Positions 16,212-22,472 of a stretch of 29,813 nucleotides of DNA are shown here, in pieces. The stretch is from the NCBI GenBank assembly GCA_937974175.1, contig CALJIG010000069.1, forward strand, positions 1 through 29,813, written 5' to 3'. Under the pieces are notes generated by a model. That model had not been told where the DNA came from, searched no databases, and was given only the letters and a program-made list of their open reading frames with translations. This DNA comes from an uncultured Ignavibacteria bacterium (GTDB lineage Bacteria; Bacteroidota; Ignavibacteria; Tepidaquicellales; Tepidaquicellaceae). The position numbers were made by a program, and so were the translations under genes. Every line of letters starts with the position of its first letter. Positions within the stretch are counted from its first letter, which is position 1.

Positions 16212-16559
16212 TTAGTCTCCTTTTTTGGGTTTGATTGTTATGTTGGATATAGAAAAAACCTGTTGTTGGTTAGAACTTGTCTGGTCGTATAATTTTATTC
16301 TTTCTGAAATCTTTCTCTCTTCGTTTAAATCAATTCTCTCAATCAAAGGAATAAATTTTTCTTCTGAATTTTTCTTTTGTATTATCCAGTCCTTCAAACG
16401 GAATTTATAATCGTTCAGAATATCTTTTTCTGTTGTAAGATATGTTTCGTATTTGAAATCAGGAATTCTTGTATTCGTAACGCTGCTCATTTCATCCTTC
16501 TTGTCAATATGCATATATTTCAATGAAGCTTCTATGTAGTCATCTATGGCTGCACTCAT
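16212..16559 (-). CDS. Unknown 115-residue protein between HEPN-like and slipin genes
   Basis: I do not recognise this family. The product is charged and mostly helical by composition, with no signal peptide, membrane helix or Cys pair. It starts MSAAIDDYIEASLKYMHIDKKDE. Its start codon overlaps the stop of the HEPN-like gene (ATGA at 16556-16559) and it ends 1 bp before the slipin start, so the three genes are translated from one message. The tight coupling to a HEPN-like gene makes a two-component complex possible, but it lacks the GSxxxGxxxxxSDxD motif of the MNT nucleotidyltransferases that usually partner HEPN proteins. Confidence 0.75.
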   Translation of the reverse strand: MSAAIDDYIEASLKYMHIDKKDEMSSVTNTRIPDFKYETYLTTEKDILNDYKFRLKDWIIQKKNSEEKFIPLIERIDLNEERKISERIKLYDQTSSNQQQVFSISNITIKPKKGD

Positions 16560-16957
16560 AATTTTAAATCGTCTGCGGTAACGTTGAGTTTTTTAAAAAC
16601 AAAATCTTTTACTTCGGCTGCTGTCTTATAAAATTTTTTAGCTTCATTATCAGAGGAAAAATATAACTCTTCCTCGGAAGTTATTTTATCTTTTAATTTA
16701 GATAGAGTTCCTAAATCAAAATTGTTAAAGTGAGAATCAAATTGTGAACATAGTTTTTGTAATTCATTAACAGTGTATATTAGTCGAAAATCTATATTTA
16801 TAGATATTAAAAATGATTGCAAGCATCTTTCAATACACATATGCGAATTTATACAAACCCCATCATTTAAATTTTCTTTTGAACCAGAGAGTATTTGAAT
16901 TGCTCTGTAGTTATTGTTTGCTTTTAATAAACATATTTTTAAATAATCATCAATCAT
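16556..16957 (-). CDS. HEPN-domain-like protein
   Basis: The 133-residue all-helical product shows the HEPN layout: a first helix with KANNNYRAIQIL, a second helix INSHMCIERCLQSFLISINI in the place of the family's QQAAEKALKALL, and then VNELQKLCSQF in the place of the H-x-LxxLL segment. The RxxxxH RNase motif of toxic HEPN proteins is not visible, and the usual His before the third helix is Tyr. It may therefore be a structural or non-catalytic member. It is 42 bp downstream of dusB and is coupled to the unknown 115-aa gene by a 4-bp overlap. The domain call is by eye and needs a profile search. Confidence 0.6.
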   Translation of the reverse strand: MIDDYLKICLLKANNNYRAIQILSGSKENLNDGVCINSHMCIERCLQSFLISINIDFRLIYTVNELQKLCSQFDSHFNNFDLGTLSKLKDKITSEEELYFSSDNEAKKFYKTAAEVKDFVFKKLNVTADDLKL

Positions 16958-16999
16958 TTAGTGCTAATAAAATTTTGTTTGTCAAATGAAGCACATATT

Positions 17000-17980
17000 T
17001 TATTCCGTTAATGACATTTGCTCTTCTCTGAAGGCAGCTAACTTTTTTTCAATCGGTTCAAACTCTTCAAAGCCCATTAAATCCATTCTTAACTTACTTA
17101 CATCTTTTATGTTTCTAAGGTAGCCTGAGTAATGTTTTCTGAACTCGCGCGTTCCTAATCTCTCTCCTTTTAAATCCACTGCTAAACGCAAATGCTCAAT
17201 GCATATATTTACTTTTTCTTCGACGGTTGGTTCATCAGGAAGAACTCCGTGTTTCATATAATAATGCGACTGGTTGAATATCCAAGGATTTGTTATTGCT
17301 GCCTGTCCTATCATTACCGCATCGCACTCATAAGTATCAAAAACAAATTTAACGTCTTCCGGAGTTTTTATATTTCCGTTTAAAATAATAGGCATCTGAA
17401 CACCTGCATCTTTTATTCTTTTCACCCAAGCCCAGTCAGCATCGCCTTTGTTTCCCTGGCTGCGCAGTCTGCAATGAACTGTTAATGCCTGTATTCCGAT
17501 ATCTTCAAGCATCTTTGCAACATCAACAATTACTATAGAATCCTTATCCCATCCTAATCTTGTTTTCAATGTAACAGGAATGCTAACATTTTTTGAAACG
17601 TTCTCTGCTATCTGTTTCATCTTAGGCAAGTCTTTCAACAGCCCTGCACCTGCTCCGCGAAGCGCAACATCTTTTACCCAGCAGCCGCAGTTTATATCTA
17701 TAAAATCAGGGTTAACGCTTTCTGAAATTTTTGCTGCCTCTATTAATGCTTCATCTCTTCCTCCGAAAATCTGGATTGAAAGCGGTCTCTCATCTTCGTA
17801 AAAAAATAATTTATTGCGCGCCTTTACTGCATCACGAATCAGTCCTTCAGCAGAAATAAATTCAGTGTAAACTATATCTGCTCCCAGCCGTTTGCATATT
17901 AAACGGAATGGCGGCTCGCTTACATCTTCCATAGGAGCAAGCGCAATTTTTCCTTTAAAACTTTTCTGAAATTCGTTCAT
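17000..17980 (-). CDS. dusB: tRNA-dihydrouridine synthase (DusB-like)
   Basis: The 326-residue product is a TIM-barrel flavoenzyme that reduces uridine in tRNA. Signatures are IALAPMEDVSEPPFRLI at the N-terminus, QIFGGRDEALIEAA, the catalytic-Cys loop DINCGCWVKDV, VTLKTRLGW, and GNIKTPEDVKFVF with DAVMIGQAAITNPWIF for FMN phosphate binding. The catalytic loop normally reads GCP; here Pro is replaced by Trp. The enzyme should use NADPH and FMN in the cytoplasm. The gene diverges from the SET-domain gene at 18101 and is first in a run of minus-strand genes down to 11488. Confidence 0.93.
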   Translation of the reverse strand: MNEFQKSFKGKIALAPMEDVSEPPFRLICKRLGADIVYTEFISAEGLIRDAVKARNKLFFYEDERPLSIQIFGGRDEALIEAAKISESVNPDFIDINCGCWVKDVALRGAGAGLLKDLPKMKQIAENVSKNVSIPVTLKTRLGWDKDSIVIVDVAKMLEDIGIQALTVHCRLRSQGNKGDADWAWVKRIKDAGVQMPIILNGNIKTPEDVKFVFDTYECDAVMIGQAAITNPWIFNQSHYYMKHGVLPDEPTVEEKVNICIEHLRLAVDLKGERLGTREFRKHYSGYLRNIKDVSKLRMDLMGFEEFEPIEKKLAAFREEQMSLTE

Positions 17981-18100
17981 ATCAAGCGTAAATTAATTAT
18001 TGTTTGGCTAATTAGAAATTGAATTATTTATAACAATCAGAACCAAAAAAGTCTATAAAAAGTGCAGTTTTTTACGGTGCTTATTTTGATATTTTGTTAA

Positions 18101-18505
18101 ATGCTTTATATTAAAAAATCAACGCTGCCAAAATGCGGTCTCGGATTATTTTCAAGCGAAGATATTGAAAAAGGGGAGTACATTGCCGAGTACAAAGGAG
18201 ATATCTACACATGGAAACAGTGTATACTAAGAGCAGCCGAAGAAGATAAAGCAGGATATGTTTTTTATGTTAACAGAAACTACTGCATAGATGCCTACGA
18301 CTTTCCGCTAGAACTTGCAAGATATGCGAACGATGCTAAAGGACTAAGAAGGAAAAAAGATGTTACTAATAATTGTGAGTACTTAATAAAAGGAAAGCGT
18401 GTATATATTGTCGCCAAGAAAAAACTCAAAGCTCATACAGAAATTTTAGCTCCGTACGGAGAAGATTACTGGGATGAATTTGAAGAGTGCGATGATGATA
18501 ATTGA
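18101..18505 (+). CDS. Small SET-domain protein (putative lysine methyltransferase)
   Basis: The 134-residue product is almost only a SET domain: the N-terminal CGLGLFSSEDIEKGEYIAEYKG, the RYANDAKG segment at 74-81 with NNCEYL at 90-95 (the pseudoknot region, with Asp78 in place of the His of the classic RFxNHS), and EILAPYGEDYW at 114-124. These match the cofactor- and lysine-channel motifs of the family. The protein may methylate lysines of a ribosomal or DNA-binding protein, as reported for some bacterial SET proteins; the target is unknown. SET domains are uncommon in bacteria. It ends at a clear intrinsic terminator. Confidence 0.85.
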   Translation: MLYIKKSTLPKCGLGLFSSEDIEKGEYIAEYKGDIYTWKQCILRAAEEDKAGYVFYVNRNYCIDAYDFPLELARYANDAKGLRRKKDVTNNCEYLIKGKRVYIVAKKKLKAHTEILAPYGEDYWDEFEECDDDN

Positions 18506-18531
18506 TTTATAAATTATAAAGAAGTAAAAAG

Positions 18532-18558
18532 AAAAGGGAGCCATGAGCTCCCTTTTTT
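18532..18558 (+). terminator. Intrinsic terminator after SET gene (GGGAGC family)
   Basis: Stem AAAAGGGAGC with GCTCCCTTTT, loop CATGA, run of six T. It lies 26 bp after the SET gene stop. It belongs to a set of four terminators in this window that share the GGGAGC core (18823, 21015, 24707). Confidence 0.9.
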
Positions 18559-18562
18559 GTTT

Positions 18563-18720
18563 GACCACCCCCTTCCCCCCTCCTTATAAAAAGGAGGGGG
18601 CTTGTAAGGAATGCTTTCGTTATAATTGGATGTTAATAGTAAGTCAAAATTTTGCTAAATCAATTTTATAAAATCGCTCAAGCCCCCTCCTCTTTTGAGG
18701 AGGGGGGAAGGGGGTGGTTT
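18563..18720. repeat. Fold-back element with 40-bp palindromic arms
   Basis: Two nearly identical inverted arms, 18564-18605 and about 18679-18720, flank about 73 bp of AT-rich DNA. Each arm is itself a palindrome: ACCACCCCCTTCCCCCCTCC, a short A/T loop, then GGAGGGGGCTTG. It is non-coding and extremely C/G-strand-biased. It occupies most of the 369-bp gap between two terminators; no gene is visible there. The shape suggests a MITE-like or structured-repeat element. Confidence 0.88.
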
Positions 18721-18822
18721 AATAAAATTCTATTATAAAAATTTATTCCTAAATTCTGATGAAGTAATTTTGGAATATCGCACAAGTTGGAGGCGGGTGG
18801 TTAAATTAAATTTCCCCAAAAC

Positions 18823-18851
18823 AAAAAAGGGAGCCGTGAGCTCCCTTTTTT
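18823..18851 (-). terminator. Bidirectional terminator after the Trp/Pro-rich protein gene
   Basis: AAAAAAGGGAGC, loop CGTGA, GCTCCCTTTTTT: a 12-bp perfect stem with T-runs on either strand. On the minus strand it lies about 24 bp after the stop of the gene at 18875. Confidence 0.9.
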
Positions 18852-18874
18852 CTTTATATATCAAATTTATATTT

Positions 18875-20560
18875 TTAATCTTTTCCCTTCTTTGGCGAAT
18901 CCTGAGGAGGATTTTGCTTTGGCGGGTCCTGCTTCGGCGGATCCTGCTTAGGAGGGTCCTGCCTTGGCGGGTCCTGCTTCGGCGGGTCCTGTCTTGGCGG
19001 ATCCTGCTTTGGAGGAGGCGGAGGATTATACACCGGCGGATCATACTTTGGTTCATACTTTGGCGGAGGATTCTGCTTAGGCGGATCTTGTTTCTTCGGC
19101 TCCTGCTTAGGCGGATCCTGTTTCTTCGGCTCCTGTTTCTTTGGTTCTTGATTTACCGGCTCCTGTTTAGGCGGATTCTGCTTTGGTGTTTCACTCTTAG
19201 GAGTTGTTGTACTCTTCGGAGTTGTTACTGTCTTTGCAGGCGGCTCTGTCTTAGTTTTATCAGTCGTCTTTATAGGATTTACCGAAGGGTCTGCTATTTT
19301 TACCGGATTTGTTGTTGTAGTCTTTGTTTTAGGATTTACCGGATTTGTCGTAATATTCGGGTCGCTCGTTCCGTTCGGATTTGATACGTTTGTCTTTCTT
19401 ATCTTTTCTATTAAATCATTTCCATTTATAGTAGTCGTAGTGTTTTTTGTAGTTTTTACTTTTGCAACAGGGTCGCTTACAACCGTTTGTTTTGTACCGG
19501 CTGAATTTTTTTCATTCTTCGGGTCAACCGGTATTTCAATATACTTCGGAGTTATGGTTGATTTGGTTACCTGACTTATTTCGTTAACATTAGGTCCGCT
19601 ATATTTTACTTTTCTGTCATCAATAGCTAAAGTATTTACTCTTACTTTGCCTGAATTATTCAATATCACACCGTTCTTTTCAGGATGTACTTTTGTTATA
19701 TTTGTAATTTTACTTGTCAGATCTTTTTGATTTACAACTGTCCAGCGAATCGGATTTGAAGTAAAGTGGCTGTTGCAAACAACTAAGTGGCTCTGATAAT
19801 TTGTCCAGTATAATACAGGGCATGTAGGGTACCAGCCTATATAGCTGTTGCCGTTGTAATTTCCGCAGTGGCGCCATGTTACCCAGTTTGGTGCCCATCT
19901 TCCGCCCGGCATCCATACCCATCCGTAAAAGCTTGTCCATACCCATCTTCCGTAATTGTAGCAATGTCTGCCCCATCTGTAATCCGATGCCCATACCCAT
20001 CCTGCATAAGTGAATTCCCATCGTCCGTTCGAGTAAGGATTCCATGACCGTTCATTGCAATCATTAGGCTGCCATATATAAACAATTTTTTCCTGTATCA
20101 CTGTTTTAGTTTCAGTCTGCTGAACGTTTTCCGAAGACACATTCGATGACACGTTTGTTTTAACTTCTTCCTGCACAGGTTCCGTGTATTCAGCCGGCGC
20201 AATATTTCTGGCGACTGAAGTATTCTCATTTATAGGCGTTTCATTATTTACATTCTGTACTACAGGTGGTTCTTCATCGGATGGAGGGGAAGTTAACTCA
20301 CGGATTAACTCTGATGATTTTACAGGAATCCATTTTCCCTGAGAATTTAAATCTTCTGCAAATTTTTCTTTATAAACTGCATTTGAATCTAAAAGATTTT
20401 CCGAATAATCGATGCTGTCAACGATAGATTCTAAATTCGGGTTTGATGTTAATGTAGGTAGTTCCGGATTTTTTGTAAAAATTTTATACGCTGCAACTGT
20501 TACAACTGAGGTGAGTAGAACAGCAGATAAAATTATTGCAAAAAGTTTTTTGTTGGACAT
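18875..20560 (-). CDS. Membrane-anchored Trp/Gly/Arg-rich protein with Pro-rich tail (DUF6600-like)
   Basis: The 561-residue product has four parts. Residues about 6-26 are a signal or membrane anchor. Residues 30-160 are a low-complexity linker. Residues about 163-250 are a Trp-rich repeat domain: GRWEFTYAGWVW, GRWVWTSFYGWVWMPG, RWAPNWVTWRHCG, IGWYPTCP. This resembles the DUF6600/YXWGxW-type segment found in FecR-related envelope proteins. From about 330 to the end it is Thr/Lys/Pro-rich and finishes in pentapeptide repeats (KQDPP, RQDPP, KKQEP). It is probably anchored in the inner membrane with a periplasmic, possibly peptidoglycan-interacting, tail. The function is unknown. AGAGG before the ATG may serve as a ribosome-binding site. 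It is followed by a strong terminator. Confidence 0.8.
   Translation of the reverse strand: MSNKKLFAIILSAVLLTSVVTVAAYKIFTKNPELPTLTSNPNLESIVDSIDYSENLLDSNAVYKEKFAEDLNSQGKWIPVKSSELIRELTSPPSDEEPPVVQNVNNETPINENTSVARNIAPAEYTEPVQEEVKTNVSSNVSSENVQQTETKTVIQEKIVYIWQPNDCNERSWNPYSNGRWEFTYAGWVWASDYRWGRHCYNYGRWVWTSFYGWVWMPGGRWAPNWVTWRHCGNYNGNSYIGWYPTCPVLYWTNYQSHLVVCNSHFTSNPIRWTVVNQKDLTSKITNITKVHPEKNGVILNNSGKVRVNTLAIDDRKVKYSGPNVNEISQVTKSTITPKYIEIPVDPKNEKNSAGTKQTVVSDPVAKVKTTKNTTTTINGNDLIEKIRKTNVSNPNGTSDPNITTNPVNPKTKTTTTNPVKIADPSVNPIKTTDKTKTEPPAKTVTTPKSTTTPKSETPKQNPPKQEPVNQEPKKQEPKKQDPPKQEPKKQDPPKQNPPPKYEPKYDPPVYNPPPPPKQDPPRQDPPKQDPPRQDPPKQDPPKQDPPKQNPPQDSPKKGKD
18921..19010 (-). repeat. 15-bp in-frame tandem repeat (KQDPP/RQDPP)
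   Basis: Six contiguous 15-bp units with the consensus GGCGGGTCCTGCTTC on the plus strand, encoding Lys/Arg-Gln-Asp-Pro-Pro pentapeptides near the C-terminus of the Trp/Pro-rich protein. Degenerate units extend to about 19165. The units vary mostly at synonymous or conservative positions, so the peptide repeat is probably kept by selection while copy number is free to slip. Confidence 0.85.
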
Positions 20561-20755
20561 TGTTTTTATCCTCTTTTTAGGGTTTACAACTTATTACACT
20601 CTGCAAATTAAAATTTGTTCCATTTTTTTGCTATTTATTAGACAATGGATATTGGAATTAGTTTAATAAATTTAGCAGAAATAACAACATAAAAATTACC
20701 AATTTGATTAAAAGAGGAAAGTCGTTAATTTTTGACACATTTAGTAAAAATAGAT

Positions 20756-20860
20756 GGCACGGGAAAGAAGAAAGGGCTGAAAGTCCGCCTAGACGGAAGG
20801 GTTTGACCAGCAAAATTAAAATTGTAGCCCCAGCTTGTTAAGTTAACTATTGACTGGATA
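20756..20860 (+). other. Possible structured or REP-like repeat in a long gene-free gap
   Basis: The 20561-21208 gap (648 bp) has no credible gene. This part contains GGGCTGAAAGTCC, a CCGCC/GACGG hairpin and TAGCCCCAGC, with several G-runs unlike the AT-rich flanks. The GGGCTGAAAG…TAGCCCC order recalls, from memory, REP-like dispersed elements of Bacteroidota and Planctomycetes. Only one copy is seen here, so the call is weak. 20581-20755 shows nothing I can name. Confidence 0.35.
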
Positions 20861-20872
20861 TATCCGTGGTCT

Positions 20873-20976
20873 AATTCCTCCCTTGAGGGAGGTGTCGAGC
20901 CAAAGGCGAGACGGTGGGTGTTCGTTCAAACACCCCTCCCTGCGCTCCGCGGAGTACTCCCCTCAAAGAGAGAATT
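20873..20976 (+). repeat. Dispersed multi-hairpin element, copy 3
   Basis: Same element as at 2662 and 5339, about 104 bp. The 5' palindrome CTCCCTTGAGGGAGG and the central GGGTGTTCGTTCAAACACCC hairpin are intact. The third small hairpin has a different sequence (CTCCGCGGAG instead of CGACCTTCGGTCG), yet is still a palindrome. The 3' palindrome is damaged (CTCAAAGAGAG). Confidence 0.9.
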
Positions 20977-21014
20977 ATTATGAGTTGTTTAACTAATTCC
21001 TCTTCTACATACAA

Positions 21015-21035
21015 GAAAGGGAGCCTTAGGCTCCC
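21015..21035 (-). terminator. Intrinsic terminator (GGGAGCC family), duplicated block
   Basis: GGGAGCC, loop TTA, GGCTCCC at 21019-21035; on the minus strand it is followed by TTTCTT. It forms one block with the orphan tail at 21069, and that block is nearly identical to the end of the metalloprotease gene at 24716-24800. Confidence 0.8.
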
Positions 21036-21068
21036 TCTAATAATATTACAACTTATATTTTAAAATTC

Positions 21069-21103
21069 TTACTTCATCAATATCATCTTTTTCGTCTCAG
21101 AAA
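21069..21103 (-). pseudogene. Orphan end of a T9SS sorting domain
   Basis: On the minus strand the last 11 codons of a sorting domain remain (VSETKKMILMK and stop), with no preceding domain: a repeat element begins about 7 bp upstream. This 33-bp end plus its terminator (21019-21103) is nearly identical to 24716-24800, the true end of the metalloprotease gene. It also lies about 100 bp beyond the stop of the Ycf48-like T9SS gene. It is a remnant of duplication or tail exchange and not a functional gene. Confidence 0.8.
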
Positions 21104-21109
21104 CAATTC

Positions 21110-21208
21110 AATCACAGATTTCTCTGATTAGTTCTGATTTAAATGAATTATATTCTGCTCTAATTCATCAATCAATTTAATCATTTAAAATCTGTGTAAT
21201 CAGTGATT
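21110..21208. repeat. Inverted-repeat element abutting a stop codon
   Basis: Two inverted arms of about 36-40 bp (21110-21149 and 21173-21208), both containing versions of AATCACAGATTACACAGATT followed by TTTAAATGATT, around a 23-bp centre. The right end touches the stop codon of the Ycf48-like gene, and the left end lies just beside the orphan tail, so the element sits between a live and a dead T9SS tail. Confidence 0.75.
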
Positions 21209-22453
21209 CTATTTCACCAGCACCATCTTTTTCGTCTCAGAAAAATTTTCCGTTTCGAGCTTATAAAAATAAATACCGCTTGGTAATTGTGAAGCGTTGA
21301 AATCATACTTATAACTTCCTGCGGAAAGATTTTCGTTCACTAAGTTTGCAACTTCTCTTCCGAGCAAATCAAATACTTTTAATTTCACAAATCCGGCCGC
21401 CGGTAACTGAAAGCTGATAACTGTTACAGGGTTGAACGGGTTAGGATAATTTTGTTCAAGATAAAATTTATCGGGAATAGTTGTGTTTATCTGCTGAATT
21501 GCAACAGAGCCGCCTGTAGTGGTTTTTAGAATGGTTCCGTTGCCTCCTGAAACCCAACCGGTTGTATTATTTATAAAAAAAATGCTTTTCAAAAATTCTG
21601 AGCTTCCGGAATTTTGCTGAGTCCACAAATTTCCACTATTTGTAGTCTTAAAAATGAATCCTCCACCGCAAGACGCATAACCAGTTGCCGAATTTATAAA
21701 ATAGAAAGAGTTCACTCTTTCGGTAATAGGCAAGTTTTGATATATCCAGTTAACTCCTCCATTTGAAGTTCGTAATACGATACCTGAGTCCATGCCAAGC
21801 CAGCCATAATTGGAATCCGGAAAAAAAGAAGCCCAAATATTTTCATCTGATACAGGTAGAATGTTAGTTATCCAATTTTGTCCGCCGTTAGTTGTTTTAT
21901 AAACTCTGCCTTCATTTGAGATAACATCTTGTCTTGTAGGAGCCCAACCGGTAAAATTGTTAATAAAGCTTAAGGTCAAAAATGAACTACCATCTATGGG
22001 TGCGGTAACTGACCAATTTAATCCAGCATTTGTACTTTTATAAATTAAGTCACCATAAGATAACCATCCTGTAGTTGAAGATGTAAATTTTACATAATTA
22101 GTATTTCCAAATCCAAAAATTGGCAGTTCCGACCAATTTTCTCCAGAGTTTGTTGTTCTATATATTGCGCCAAAACTGCCAACGGCAACTCCAATGTTAT
22201 CATCAGCAAAAGAGCATGAAAAAAGCGATGGAGTCCCTGTATTATATTTTATGACCCATGTAACTCCGCTATTAGTAGTTTTTAAAATGGTTGAATTACT
22301 GCAGGCAGCAAACCCTGTATTTTCATTAATGAACACTATTGATGAAATATATCCGGATATACCTGTACTTTGAGATATCCATTGTGAGTAAATTGATGAA
22401 CAGAAAAACATTAAAAAACCTGCACAAAAAAAACTTTGAATCTTTAGTTTCAT
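21209..22453 (-). CDS. Secreted Ycf48/BNR-like propeller with T9SS sorting domain
   Basis: The 414-residue product has a signal peptide of about 22 residues (ending near IYSQ), followed by a seven-bladed-type propeller with repeats FINENTGFAAC…ILKTTNSGVTW, FADDNIGVAVG…IYRTTNSGENW, and FINNTTGWVSGGNGTILKTT. The pattern is that of Ycf48/Hcf136-like and BNR-containing secreted proteins. The C-terminal about 85 residues form a T9SS type A sorting domain (LEQNYPNPFNPVTVISF … SETKKMVLVK). The function is likely surface binding; no enzymatic motif is visible. It begins 19 bp after a paralogue (22473-24638) and shares 125 bp of exactly identical DNA with it in the tail. Confidence 0.9.
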   Translation of the reverse strand: MKLKIQSFFCAGFLMFFCSSIYSQWISQSTGISGYISSIVFINENTGFAACSNSTILKTTNSGVTWVIKYNTGTPSLFSCSFADDNIGVAVGSFGAIYRTTNSGENWSELPIFGFGNTNYVKFTSSTTGWLSYGDLIYKSTNAGLNWSVTAPIDGSSFLTLSFINNFTGWAPTRQDVISNEGRVYKTTNGGQNWITNILPVSDENIWASFFPDSNYGWLGMDSGIVLRTSNGGVNWIYQNLPITERVNSFYFINSATGYASCGGGFIFKTTNSGNLWTQQNSGSSEFLKSIFFINNTTGWVSGGNGTILKTTTGGSVAIQQINTTIPDKFYLEQNYPNPFNPVTVISFQLPAAGFVKLKVFDLLGREVANLVNENLSAGSYKYDFNASQLPSGIYFYKLETENFSETKKMVLVK

Positions 22454-22472
22454 TTTTCTATGTTATTAAAAT

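Noticed and set aside
16556..16957. Classical HEPN-MNT toxin-antitoxin pair
   Set aside because: The partner gene lacks the nucleotidyltransferase motif and the HEPN-like protein lacks RxxxxH, so a standard pair cannot be claimed.
18695..19384. Plus-strand 229-aa Arg/Leu-rich reading frame
   Set aside because: It is the antisense shadow of the Pro-rich repeat tail of the minus-strand protein at 18875-20560; its RRILLRR repeats only mirror the 15-bp units.
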